From an uncultured Cellulophaga sp. (lineage in GTDB: Bacteria > Bacteroidota > Bacteroidia > Flavobacteriales > Flavobacteriaceae): a DNA stretch of 33,570 nt. Shown here one piece after another: positions 24,947-32,244 of the stretch. The stretch covers positions 1 to 33,570 of the forward strand of contig CANMEI010000014.1 in the NCBI GenBank assembly GCA_947496695.1, given 5' to 3'. Position numbers and translations under genes: made by a program. Within the stretch, counting starts at the first letter, position 1, and each line of letters starts with the position of its first letter. Under the pieces are notes generated by a model. The model was not told where the DNA came from, ran no database searches, and was given only the letters and a program-made list of their open reading frames with translations.

Positions 24947-26764
24947 ATGGCTGAAGAAAAAAAACAAGCTGAAGCAGTAGATGCTGTTGAAGCAAAAGTA
25001 CAGGCACCTGTACAAGACCCTCAAGAATTTTTAGAAAACTTTAACTGGACAAAGTACGAGCAAGGTATTGAGCAAGTTGATGATGAAAAACTTAAAGAGT
25101 TTGAAACATTAGTAGCTGAAAACTTTGTAGATACAATGGATGAAGAAGTAGTTCAAGGTACTGTAGTTTATATTACAGATCGTGAAGCTATTATCGACAT
25201 TAACGCAAAATCAGAAGGTGTTATTTCACTTAATGAATTCCGTTACAATCCAGATTTAAAAGTTGGTGATAAAGTTGAAGTTCTTATCGACATTCGTGAA
25301 GATAAAAGTGGTCAATTAGTATTATCTCACAGAAAAGCCAGAACTATCATGGCTTGGGATAGAGTAAATGCTGCACACGATAAAGAAGAAATCGTTAATG
25401 GTTTTGTTAAGTGTAGAACTAAAGGTGGTATGATTGTAGATGTTTTCGGAATTGAAGCATTCTTACCAGGTTCACAAATTGATGTTAAACCAATTAGAGA
25501 TTACGATCAGTACGTAGGTAAAACTATGGAATTCAAAGTAGTGAAAATTAACCACGAATTTAAAAACGTTGTTGTTTCTCATAAAGCACTTATTGAAGCT
25601 GATATCGAAGAACAGAAAAAAGAAATCATTGGTCAATTAGAAAAAGGACAAGTATTAGAAGGTGTTGTTAAAAACATTACTTCTTATGGTGTGTTTATTG
25701 ATTTAGGTGGCGTTGATGGTTTAGTTCACATTACTGACCTTTCTTGGTCTAGAATTAACCACCCGAACGAGGTTGTTGAGTTAGATCAGAAATTAAACGT
25801 TGTAATCCTTGATTTTGATGATAACAAATCAAGAATTCAATTAGGTCTTAAGCAATTAGAGAAGCATCCTTGGGAAGCTTTATCTGATGAAATTAAGATT
25901 GGTGACAAAGTAAAAGGTAAAGTAGTTGTTATTGCTGATTACGGTGCATTTATCGAAGTTGCTGAAGGTGTTGAAGGATTAATTCACGTTTCTGAAATGT
26001 CATGGTCAACTCATTTACGTTCTGCTCAAGATTTCGTAAAAGTTGGCGATGAGGTTGAAGCTGTAGTATTAACTATGGATCGTGATGATCGTAAGATGTC
26101 TCTTGGTATCAAACAAATGACTCCAGACCCTTGGACTGATATTACTACTAAATACCCAGTAGCTTCTAAACACACAGGTGTTGTTAGAAACTTTACAAAC
26201 TTTGGTGTATTCGTAGAATTAGAAGAAGGTATTGATGGTTTAATTTATATCTCTGATTTATCTTGGACTAAGAAAATTAAGCACCCATCAGAATTTGTTT
26301 CTGTAGGTGATAAATTAGAAGTTGAAGTATTAGAGTTAGATGTTCAAGGACGTAAATTATCTTTAGGTCACAAACAAACAACTGAAAACCCTTGGGATAA
26401 GTACGAAACTGAATTTGCTTTAGATACAACACACACTGCTACTATTTCAGAAGTTGTTGATAAAGGTGCAACTATCGATTTTAATGAAGACATTCAGGCA
26501 TTTATACCTACACGTCATTTAGAGAAAGAAGATGGTTCTAAATTAGGTAAAGGTGATACAGCAGAATTCAAAATTATTGAATTTAATAAAGAATTCAAAA
26601 GAGTTGTTGCAAGTCACACTGCTATCTTTAGAGAAGAAGAAAAACGTAATGTAAAAGCTGCTGTTAAAAAAGCTGCAGCCGCTGCTGATGAAGCTAAGCC
26701 TACTTTAGGTGATGCTAACGAAGCATTACAAGCGTTAAAAGATAAAATGGAAGGTAAGAAATAA
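24947..26764 (+). CDS. rpsA: 30S ribosomal protein S1
   Basis: Ribosomal protein S1, 605 residues, with six S1 (OB-fold RNA-binding) repeats starting near residues 50, 132, 220, 305, 390 and 478. Repeats 3-5 are the most typical, e.g. GVVKNITSYGVFIDLGGVDGLVHITDLSW. It binds mRNA at the 30S subunit and helps unfold leaders during initiation, of special weight in Bacteroidota, which rarely use Shine-Dalgarno pairing. The start MAEEKKQAE at 24947 is chosen over an in-frame ATG at 24899, because the extra 16 residues (FYSYWYCKIQIYNQQ) are unlike S1. The N-terminal tail is acidic and the C-terminus Ala/Lys-rich. Confidence 0.96.
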   Translation: MAEEKKQAEAVDAVEAKVQAPVQDPQEFLENFNWTKYEQGIEQVDDEKLKEFETLVAENFVDTMDEEVVQGTVVYITDREAIIDINAKSEGVISLNEFRYNPDLKVGDKVEVLIDIREDKSGQLVLSHRKARTIMAWDRVNAAHDKEEIVNGFVKCRTKGGMIVDVFGIEAFLPGSQIDVKPIRDYDQYVGKTMEFKVVKINHEFKNVVVSHKALIEADIEEQKKEIIGQLEKGQVLEGVVKNITSYGVFIDLGGVDGLVHITDLSWSRINHPNEVVELDQKLNVVILDFDDNKSRIQLGLKQLEKHPWEALSDEIKIGDKVKGKVVVIADYGAFIEVAEGVEGLIHVSEMSWSTHLRSAQDFVKVGDEVEAVVLTMDRDDRKMSLGIKQMTPDPWTDITTKYPVASKHTGVVRNFTNFGVFVELEEGIDGLIYISDLSWTKKIKHPSEFVSVGDKLEVEVLELDVQGRKLSLGHKQTTENPWDKYETEFALDTTHTATISEVVDKGATIDFNEDIQAFIPTRHLEKEDGSKLGKGDTAEFKIIEFNKEFKRVVASHTAIFREEEKRNVKAAVKKAAAAADEAKPTLGDANEALQALKDKMEGKK

Positions 26765-26806
26765 TTCTCCTTTTCATCATATTCTTAATCTGCCTAGTGT
26801 AGATTT

Positions 26807-26836
26807 AAAAAGCCTGAACATTTGTTCAGGCTTTTT
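26807..26836 (+). terminator. Rho-independent terminator of rpsA
   Basis: A perfect stem AGCCTGAACA with TGTTCAGGCT and a 2-nt loop region, followed by a T-run, 45 bp after the rpsA stop. Confidence 0.9.
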
Positions 26837-26919
26837 TATTTTTTTAAATGTTTAATGGAAGTATTTTATTAATAAAAAGTTTAGCTACTGAAAATAGAAA
26901 TTAATCATAGATTTAAGTA

Positions 26920-27000
26920 TTAACTATGGCATAAAAAAACAATTTATGTACTCAAAATAACTTTAATTAAAATAGAATTTGTTTTTTACTTCGGTTCTTT
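26920..27000 (+). mobile_element. Decayed right end of an IS110-family element
   Basis: The sequence ending TTAATTAAAATAGAATTTGTTTTTTACTTCGGTTCT resembles the right terminus of the full IS110 element (30585-30618) with several changes. No coding sequence of this copy remains. The neighbouring relic (27001-27243) begins immediately after it, suggesting successive insertions at one target. Its left limit is not defined. Confidence 0.55.
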
Positions 27001-27243
27001 TTTGGCGCAATTCCAGTAAGAAAAATGCACTTATAGCAATTGCTAACAAACTACTTAAATAGTCCTTTGCCATTGTAAAATCAGGAAAGCAATATGATGA
27101 AACTTACGTTTCAATATTGCCTAGATAATTAGAAAATCCAATAAAATATAAAAGCTCAAATAATCAGTTTTTGAATCTATGAGCCTAAAAGAATAATGTC
27201 GAAATTTAAATAAAAAAAGAATTATTTTTTACCTCAGTTCATT
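27001..27243 (+). pseudogene. IS110-family transposase remnant (3' part and right end)
   Basis: Reading from about 27027, the codons give ALIAIANKLLK, a stop, then SFAIVKSG and YDETYVS. This matches the last residues of the transposase at 29540 (ALIAVANKLLKQCFAIAKSG...YDETYVS). The following non-coding part ends in ATTTTTTACCTCAGTTC and also matches the right end of that element. The element is truncated at its 5' side and has an internal stop. It abuts TTGTTGTATTG, the same TTGTTGTA target as the full copy. Confidence 0.8.
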
Positions 27244-27253
27244 GTTGTATTGT
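27241..27253 (-). repeat. attC-like core next to the IS110 remnant
   Basis: Plus-strand GTTGTATTGTG (minus CACAATACAAC) lies immediately after the stop of the LysR gene on minus, in the position of the 3' core of a cassette. The rest of the site is replaced by IS110 remnants. The matching start core was not found upstream of the LysR/oxidoreductase pair, so this is tentative. Confidence 0.4.
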
Positions 27254-27255
27254 GT

Positions 27256-28158
27256 TTATTTCATTTTTGATGTAAATATATTCTTAATTGTATCTAATTC
27301 CTTTTTGTATTTCAAATCTGTTCTTGACGCAAAATATAAGGTGTTTTCCGTTTTTATTTTTCCTTCCCAAACTAAATTTATTTCGTTTCTTAAAATTTGT
27401 TCTCGACATAAAAAATCTGGAACTAATGCAAGTCCGTTGCCATTATTTAAACATCTTATAAGAGAAGTAATATTCGGTAAAATATAGTTTGGTTTAAAAG
27501 CAGGTTTCTTATTAAAATTCTCAAACCAAAAACGTCTAAAATGTTCCATTTCGTTTGATGAACTATACCAAACATTTTGAAGTAGTTCTTCTTCTAACTT
27601 GTTTAAGTTGTTAGATTTTAGGTGTTGTTGTATTTTAGTAATATTTGTTTTGTTTCCTGCTATTAAAACGATTCTTTCTTTTGAAAACGGAATATATTCA
27701 ACTAATGATTTTTTTTCATTCTGTTTTTTAGGTGTTATTACTAAATCTAAAATACCATTATTTAGGTCTTTTATTAAATCTGTATGTGCTCCAAATCTAG
27801 CTACTAGGTCAAAGTCTAGTTTAGGGATTTCGGGTTCAATAATGAGTTGAAACATTTCTGAACACATTCCAATGTTTAGAGATGGATTTTTTTCTTGCGT
27901 TGTTTTTTTAAAATGCTGTTCTGCTATTTCAAGTTTTTTTAAAGACTCGATAATGTATTCATATAAAAATTTCCCATCTTCTGTTGGAATCATTTTTCTG
28001 GAAGTACGTTCAAATAGTTTTTTGCCAACATAAGCTTCTAGTGCATTTAAGTGTACACTAACTCCGGGTTGAGAAGCATATAAAGCAATAGAAGCTTTAG
28101 TTAAAGTTCCGTTTTCATATATTTCTTTAAATGTTCTATACCATTCTAAATTCACCAT
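27256..28158 (-). CDS. LysR family transcriptional regulator
   Basis: This is a 300-residue LysR-type regulator. The N-terminal winged helix-turn-helix (about 1-65) includes GTLTKASIALYASQPGVSVHLNALEAYVGKKLFERTSRKMIPTEDG-like signatures. The rest is a two-lobe effector-binding domain (about 90-295). It is divergent from the NAD(P)H oxidoreductase gene at 28252 across 93 bp, so it probably controls that gene from this shared region, sensing an unknown ligand or redox compound. Confidence 0.88.
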   Translation of the reverse strand: MVNLEWYRTFKEIYENGTLTKASIALYASQPGVSVHLNALEAYVGKKLFERTSRKMIPTEDGKFLYEYIIESLKKLEIAEQHFKKTTQEKNPSLNIGMCSEMFQLIIEPEIPKLDFDLVARFGAHTDLIKDLNNGILDLVITPKKQNEKKSLVEYIPFSKERIVLIAGNKTNITKIQQHLKSNNLNKLEEELLQNVWYSSSNEMEHFRRFWFENFNKKPAFKPNYILPNITSLIRCLNNGNGLALVPDFLCREQILRNEINLVWEGKIKTENTLYFASRTDLKYKKELDTIKNIFTSKMK

Positions 28159-28221
28159 AGCTATTAAAATATTGATACAAAGGTATGATTTGTATTATTT
28201 TTACAATAACAAATGTTGCTT

Positions 28222-28229
28222 TAATTTTG
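28222..28229 (+). promoter_or_regulatory. Possible -7 element of the oxidoreductase gene
   Basis: TAATTTTG matches the Bacteroidota TAnnTTTG element 22 bp before the start codon of the oxidoreductase gene. The matching -33 TTTG is not clear. Confidence 0.35.
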
Positions 28230-28251
28230 TCACAAATAAAATAAGAGACAA

Positions 28252-28848
28252 ATGAAAAATATATTTATAATTAATGGAAGTCATCCATTTGCACATTCTG
28301 GTGGAAGATTTAACGAAACACTTTTCAATACTACTATTTCATACTTTGATACGCTTGAAAAATTTGAAGTGAAATTTACTCAAGTAGGTGAAAATTATAA
28401 CGTAAAAGAAGAAGTTGAAAAATTTAAGTGGGCAGATATAGTGATTTATCATACTCCAATTTGGTGGTTTCAAATTCCTTTTGGGTTTAAAAAATATATA
28501 GATGAAGTTTTTACGGAAGGTCATCAAAATGGAATTTATGTAAGTGACGGAAGAAGTAGAAAAAATCCAAACATCAATTACGGGACTGGTGGTTTAATGC
28601 GCGGAAAGAAATATATACTTACTACAAGTTGGAATGCACCCAAAACCGCATTTACATTAGAAAATGAATTTTTTAATCAAAAAAGTGTAGATGAAGGTGT
28701 TATGTTTGGGTTTCACAGAATGAATGCATTTACAGAAATGGAATTATTAGCAACACATCATTTTCACGATATGGAAAAAAATGCAGATGTGCCTTTTGAG
28801 TTGGATAATTACAGTGCTTTTTTAAATGATTTAATGATTAATTTGTAA
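28252..28848 (+). CDS. NAD(P)H-dependent oxidoreductase, flavodoxin-like fold (MdaB/KefF type)
   Basis: This is a 198-residue flavoprotein of the NQO/MdaB group, expected to bind FAD or FMN and reduce quinones or similar electrophiles by two electrons. The N-terminal IFIINGSHPFAHSGGRFNETL is the flavin phosphate-binding segment. WADIVIYHTPIWWFQIPFGFKKYIDEVF (about 60-87) and the GGLMRGKKYILTTSWNAP segment are typical of the family. It is cytoplasmic and regulated presumably by the divergent LysR protein; such pairs usually respond to quinone or electrophile stress. Confidence 0.88.
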   Translation: MKNIFIINGSHPFAHSGGRFNETLFNTTISYFDTLEKFEVKFTQVGENYNVKEEVEKFKWADIVIYHTPIWWFQIPFGFKKYIDEVFTEGHQNGIYVSDGRSRKNPNINYGTGGLMRGKKYILTTSWNAPKTAFTLENEFFNQKSVDEGVMFGFHRMNAFTEMELLATHHFHDMEKNADVPFELDNYSAFLNDLMINL

Positions 28849-28931
28849 TTGTCTAGTTTCGTTTCCAAACAAATAAGTCAGAAATTCAATTTCGAATTTG
28901 GTCAATTCTCTTTTAGCAGGAATGCTGTATT

Positions 28932-29123
28932 TCATTTAGAAACTAATTTTTTTCCTTTTGTAATCCATATTATCGGGCCAATAATTCCAATCATTGAAAT
29001 CAAAATCCAAGTTGTTTTGTTTCCATTAAATTCTTTTGTTAAAATCAGATAGATTGCTCTAAAAGTTGTTATTACTGACCAAAAGGCTATAATTAGAAAT
29101 GTTAGTATTAAAAATGCTTTCAT
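28932..29123 (-). CDS. Small two-helix membrane protein (PLDc_N-like)
   Basis: This is a 63-residue protein with two membrane helices (about 3-26 and 38-56) joined by a polar segment with FNGNKTTWI, and a basic end (TKGKKLVSK). The pattern IxxxxGPIIWIxxGKK is that of PLDc_N domain proteins, short relatives of the cardiolipin synthase N-terminus. The gene starts just after an attC-like site (core 29139-29148), so it was probably part of a cassette, but no matching 3' core is seen at its end. Function unknown. Confidence 0.7.
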   Translation of the reverse strand: MKAFLILTFLIIAFWSVITTFRAIYLILTKEFNGNKTTWILISMIGIIGPIIWITKGKKLVSK

Positions 29124-29138
29124 TCGTTTATTTTATAT

Positions 29139-29329
29139 TATTGCCAACGGAATTGTATAAGAATAGTAGGGCGAAAATACGCACGAACCATTCGGTTAAA
29201 CACAAGCCGAATTTTTAAATTTTTCTTATTATCTTTTTTTCTCAATAAGCCAAATTCAAAAATTTGGCGACCTCGAAATGCACTGTGAATATTGGGTTAA
29301 GCACCAATTGCCCTATTATTTTCATACGT
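29139..29329 (-). repeat. attC-like site, major part, split by IS110
   Basis: Arms GTATAAGAATAGTAGGGC (29155-29172) and GCCCTATTATTTTCATAC (29310-29327) pair at 15 of 18 positions. The start core of the small membrane protein unit, TATTGCCAAC, is at 29139-29148. The inner palindrome GCCAAATTCAAAAATTTGGC lies at 29249-29268. The other core (GTTGTAAGC, 30621-30629) is displaced about 1.29 kb by the IS110 insertion. Confidence 0.75.
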
Positions 29330-29339
29330 ATTAAGTTTG

Positions 29340-29535
29340 ATTTCTATTAAATTTAGATATAAATCAGAAAGAATAAAAGAGAGAATTAAGGTTACTATAC
29401 ACGGTGAAGCTGAAGACTTCGACAACACCCGTAATCCTCTCTCTTTACTACTCTTTATCACGTTCAGTTCTGTGAGACCTAGATCTCGTTTTCAAGTTTT
29501 TGTGATTGCAGTAGCTTATTCTTTCATAAATCATT
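29340..29535 (+). ncRNA. Candidate IS110 bridge RNA in the left end
   Basis: The 210 bases before the transposase gene can form two stem-loops. The first (about 29378-29446, AGAGAGA...GGTTAC with GTAATCC...TCTCTCT) encloses ACGGTG...CACC and GAAG/CTTC stems and contains ACAACA (29422-29427), complementary to TGTTGT of the interrupted target. The second (about 29459-29476, CAC...GTG) displays TCAGTTCT (29464-29471), identical to the IS right terminus at 30611-30618. In IS110-group elements the bridge RNA lies in this position with target- and donor-binding loops; folding was done by eye. Confidence 0.5.
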
Positions 29536-29539
29536 TCTT

Positions 29540-30511
29540 ATGAATAAATATACAGAAACTTTTGGGATTGATATTAGTAAAGATGTTTTTGATTGTTACG
29601 GAAGTTTACAAGGTCATATACAGTTTAAAAACACTGAAAAAGGATTCCATAAGTTTCTGAAAATACTATCAAAAGATAGTTTATTAGTTATGGAAGCTAC
29701 AGGGTATTACTATTATCGTTTAGCACAGTTTTTACATCATAAAAACAAAAAAGTATCTGTAGTAAACCCATTATCTGTAAAGCGTTTTATACAAATGCGA
29801 TTAGCAAAAGTGAAAACAGATAAAAGTGATGCTAAGGCTATTTGTGACTATGGTTTAACACAAGAGGTTCCGTTGTATAATGCCCTTACAGATACTCAGA
29901 GTGAGTGTTTGCAGTTGTTCCGATTAATGGATAGCTTTTTAAAGAAACGGACTGCTACAAAGAACAAATTACACGGAGAAGAGGTTTTAGGTATACCTTC
30001 AAAATGGGTGTATCGATCATTAAAGCGTGATAAGAAGCATTTAGATAAGGAGTTACAAGGAATAGAACAAAGGCTTCTTACTTTAGTTAAACAAGATCAA
30101 CAGGAACAATTAACCTTATTACAAAGCATACCAGGAATAGGACTTAAAACAGCCTTGTTTTTAATTGTAGTTACCGATGGTTTTAATAAGTTTGAAACTG
30201 CATTACAACTCTGTAGTTATGTAGGGATTACCCCAACTATACGAGAGTCTGGCTCTAGTGTTAGAGGTCGTTCAAGAATAAGTAAGGTTGGAAATAGAAA
30301 GCTTCGGAATCTGTTGTTTTTGTGTGCTTTTAATGCTTGTAAGCATAATAAGGCTTGCCGTGAATTATATCAGCGAATAGTCAATAAAGGGAAAAGCAAG
30401 AAACTCGCTTTAATAGCTGTGGCTAATAAGTTATTAAAACAGTGTTTTGCTATTGCAAAATCTGGAATGCCCTATGATGAAACTTATGTTTCTGTTTTAA
30501 CGCTTAAGTAA
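29540..30511 (+). CDS. IS110 family transposase (DEDD/serine recombinase)
   Basis: This is the transposase of 323 residues, normal length for the family. The N-terminal DEDD RuvC-like domain has D10 (FGIDISKD), E in LLVMEATGYYYY and the acidic pair in KTDKSDAKAICDYG. The C-terminal Transposase_20 domain has SIPGIGLKTALFLIV, then GITPTIRESGSSVRGRSRISKVGNRKLRNLLFLCA with the candidate catalytic serine in GSSVRG. The frame is intact, so the element may be active. Its insertion point is inside an attC-like site, and decayed copies lie next to another one at 27001. Confidence 0.93.
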   Translation: MNKYTETFGIDISKDVFDCYGSLQGHIQFKNTEKGFHKFLKILSKDSLLVMEATGYYYYRLAQFLHHKNKKVSVVNPLSVKRFIQMRLAKVKTDKSDAKAICDYGLTQEVPLYNALTDTQSECLQLFRLMDSFLKKRTATKNKLHGEEVLGIPSKWVYRSLKRDKKHLDKELQGIEQRLLTLVKQDQQEQLTLLQSIPGIGLKTALFLIVVTDGFNKFETALQLCSYVGITPTIRESGSSVRGRSRISKVGNRKLRNLLFLCAFNACKHNKACRELYQRIVNKGKSKKLALIAVANKLLKQCFAIAKSGMPYDETYVSVLTLK

Positions 30512-30618
30512 AATTTAAATAAAAAAACAAGCATAAAAAAAGCTTAAACTAAAGTTTGAGCCTACTGTAATAGTATCTAAATTTAATTAAAAAAAGAATT
30601 GTTTTTTACCTCAGTTCT

Positions 30619-30629
30619 TTGTTGTAAGC
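30619..30629 (-). repeat. attC-like 3' core of the GNAT cassette
   Basis: Plus-strand GTTGTAAGC (30621-30629) is the exact reverse complement of GCTTACAAC at the start of the same unit (31104-31112). It belongs to the site at 29139-29329 before the IS110 insertion. Confidence 0.65.
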
Positions 30630-30635
30630 TGGCTT

Positions 30636-31079
30636 TTATTTCTTTTTACAAAGAAGTAATACTTTCTTTTTGTATTTGTTTTCAGAGTTACACCATTCCA
30701 GTTTTTTAGTTACTTCTTTAGGTGCTTTTATATTATCACAATTTTCAAATCCAAATTTTGAATAGAAATCTAATAAGTTTTCAAAAGGTAAGCACCATAT
30801 AACAGATGCGCCAAATGGATTTCTATCACATAAATTCCGAACTATATTTTCAGCAACTCCTAAACCTCTAAAATTCGGAAATACATAAATTCCTCCGAGT
30901 TCTATATTCTTTTCATCAATTTTTACTAATCTACCAAGTCCAGCATTTTCATTTCCTACTTTAGCAATAACAATATATTCGTTTTCATAATTAGATTTAA
31001 CAAAATCCACTTCACTATATTTTGCATTTACCCAATTCAATTCATTTTTTTCAGCCTGTTTAACAGTTACTTTGCTCAT
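30636..31079 (-). CDS. GNAT family N-acetyltransferase
   Basis: This is a 147-residue GCN5-related acetyltransferase that transfers an acetyl group from acetyl-CoA to an unknown amine. GGIYVFPNFRGLGVAENIVRNL carries the R-G-x-G-x-A acetyl-CoA pyrophosphate-binding motif. Strands with YIVIAKVGNENAGLGRLVKID precede it, and FYSKFGFENCD is the usual C-terminal segment. It is a single-gene cassette: nine bases at its two ends (31104-31112 and 30621-30629) are reverse complements. Acetyltransferases are frequent cargo of integron cassettes; the substrate cannot be predicted. Confidence 0.85.
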   Translation of the reverse strand: MSKVTVKQAEKNELNWVNAKYSEVDFVKSNYENEYIVIAKVGNENAGLGRLVKIDEKNIELGGIYVFPNFRGLGVAENIVRNLCDRNPFGASVIWCLPFENLLDFYSKFGFENCDNIKAPKEVTKKLEWCNSENKYKKKVLLLCKKK

Positions 31080-31103
31080 TTTAGTTTCTCGTTTTTTCAG
31101 CTT

Positions 31104-31227
31104 GCTTACAACGACCAGCTAAACGCCGTAAGCTAAACCTTTATTTAATTCTACCTAATCTAGCAGATTGCATAGGCTTTTGTAAACACCTCATAAGCTT
31201 ATGGTGTTTCAGCGTTTGTTAGCGGTA
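31104..31227 (-). repeat. attC-like recombination site (acetolactate decarboxylase / GNAT junction)
   Basis: This is a 124-bp imperfect inverted repeat. The stretch ACCAGCTAAACGCCGTAAGCT after the first core pairs, with mismatches, with the stretch AGCTTATGGTGTTTCAGCGTT before the second. Cores are GCTTACAAC (31104-31112, start of the GNAT unit) and GTTAGCGGTA (31218-31227, end of the decarboxylase unit). Confidence 0.7.
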
Positions 31228-31232
31228 GTTTT

Positions 31233-31964
31233 TTATTTTTTCGGTAGATATAGTTTCATTTCTCCAATTTCTAATTCGTCTAAATGTCCCATTTTACTTT
31301 CGTCTTTTGTTATTAAGTGCATATGTAAAAATAAGTCGTGATGTGTGAAAACTCCTTTGTGTTCAGTTGAGAAAAATCCTATTATTTCAACGTCTTCATT
31401 TGCGATATTGTAATTTGTTTGTCCTTGATGTGCCTCATCTGGCGATGATACTTTTGTTCCTTCGGGCAAATTCTGAATATGAATGATAGCACTTGAAACT
31501 TTTCCGATTAATTTAAAAGCAAAAGGTCTTTTAAATTCCGTTGTTTTGTCGTCAACGAATTTCTCCAAATCCTGAATTGTTTTGAAGTCAGATGGCAATT
31601 CAATTACATCCCACTCAGTTACGTTTCCATAAACTAAAAACGGTGCTGATTTTTCAAATGTTTTTTCAACGGTCATTGTTGAGTCCGAGGTAACTTTTGA
31701 CACGTAGCATTTTCCATTATTAATTAGCAATTCACCTGTTAAATAGCTCAGAGGTCCAAGCCCATAAAGTCCATTTTTATCCGAAATAGTATCTAGGTCA
31801 ATACTACTGCCCAATTCGCCTTTCCACATCACGTTTTTCATTGTACCTACAATTTTAATGTCAGGATAGGTTTCTGTTGTATGTGTTTTCTTTTCTTTCG
31901 GTGACGGATTGCAACTTATCAGTCCAATTGTCAAAAGTCCGAATGCTAATTGTTTAATGTTCAT
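31233..31964 (-). CDS. Alpha-acetolactate decarboxylase-like lipoprotein
   Basis: This is a 243-residue protein of the alpha-acetolactate decarboxylase family, which converts acetolactate to acetoin. The C-terminal metal site is visible: HMH in FLHMHLITKD, and a third histidine (MGHLDELE) exactly 11 residues after the second, as in characterised enzymes. The chain is of normal length after removing the signal peptide. The N-terminus is a lipoprotein signal (LAFGLLTIGLISC, then NPSP), so the enzyme is exported, which is unusual for a pathway of cytoplasmic pyruvate metabolism. It is a single-gene cassette with ends TACCGATAAC (31987-31996) and GTTAGCGGTA (31218-31227), complementary at 9 of 10 positions. 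No acetolactate synthase is near. Confidence 0.85.
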   Translation of the reverse strand: MNIKQLAFGLLTIGLISCNPSPKEKKTHTTETYPDIKIVGTMKNVMWKGELGSSIDLDTISDKNGLYGLGPLSYLTGELLINNGKCYVSKVTSDSTMTVEKTFEKSAPFLVYGNVTEWDVIELPSDFKTIQDLEKFVDDKTTEFKRPFAFKLIGKVSSAIIHIQNLPEGTKVSSPDEAHQGQTNYNIANEDVEIIGFFSTEHKGVFTHHDLFLHMHLITKDESKMGHLDELEIGEMKLYLPKK

Positions 31965-31986
31965 ACTTTTTTTGTTTTTCTCAAAT

Positions 31987-32187
31987 TACCGATAACGTTC
32001 AGAATAAAAAACGCAGGGCAGGCGATAAGTACTTTCGTTTCGGTGTGGTATTAAGCCAAATATAATATTTTGCTTTTATCTCTTTTGTTGAAAATGCTAA
32101 TTTTTGTATTTGGCAGACCTTGTAAATAATTATAATATTTTGGATTCAACACTGAAGCTTTATGTTTTTTATACATTGTTAGCGTTT
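31987..32187 (-). repeat. attC-like recombination site (MBL / acetolactate decarboxylase junction)
   Basis: This site of about 201 bp lies between two co-oriented genes. Cores are TACCGATAAC (31987-31996, start of the decarboxylase unit) and GTTAGCGTTT (32178-32187, end of the MBL unit). The inner arms (AGAATAAAAAACG, and TTTTTTATACATT before the second core) pair imperfectly. GCCAAATATAA and GTATTTGGCAGACC recall the inner palindrome of the other sites. Confidence 0.65.
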
Positions 32188-32244
32188 GTGTTCTTTCATT
32201 TAATTAAAAAAATCAATTCATTACAAGTTTTACTAGATATGCTC

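Larger units (their letters stand above)
29330..30618 (+). mobile_element. Full-length IS110-family insertion sequence
   Basis: This is about 1,290 bp including the transposase gene, with a 210-bp left non-coding end and a roughly 107-bp right end. There are no obvious terminal inverted repeats or target duplication, as expected for IS110 elements. Boundaries come from restoring the interrupted attC-like site: ...CATACGT | TGTTGTAAGC..., which resembles ATACGTTGTTCTATGC at 3260-3274. The exact ends are uncertain by two or three bases because of shared T residues. The long left end and short right end match the IS110 group rather than IS1111. Confidence 0.8.

Noticed and set aside
29337..29543. 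Plus-strand open frame of 68 codons in the IS110 left end
   Set aside because: It overlaps the structured candidate bridge-RNA region, resembles no protein, and the frame is short enough to arise by chance.
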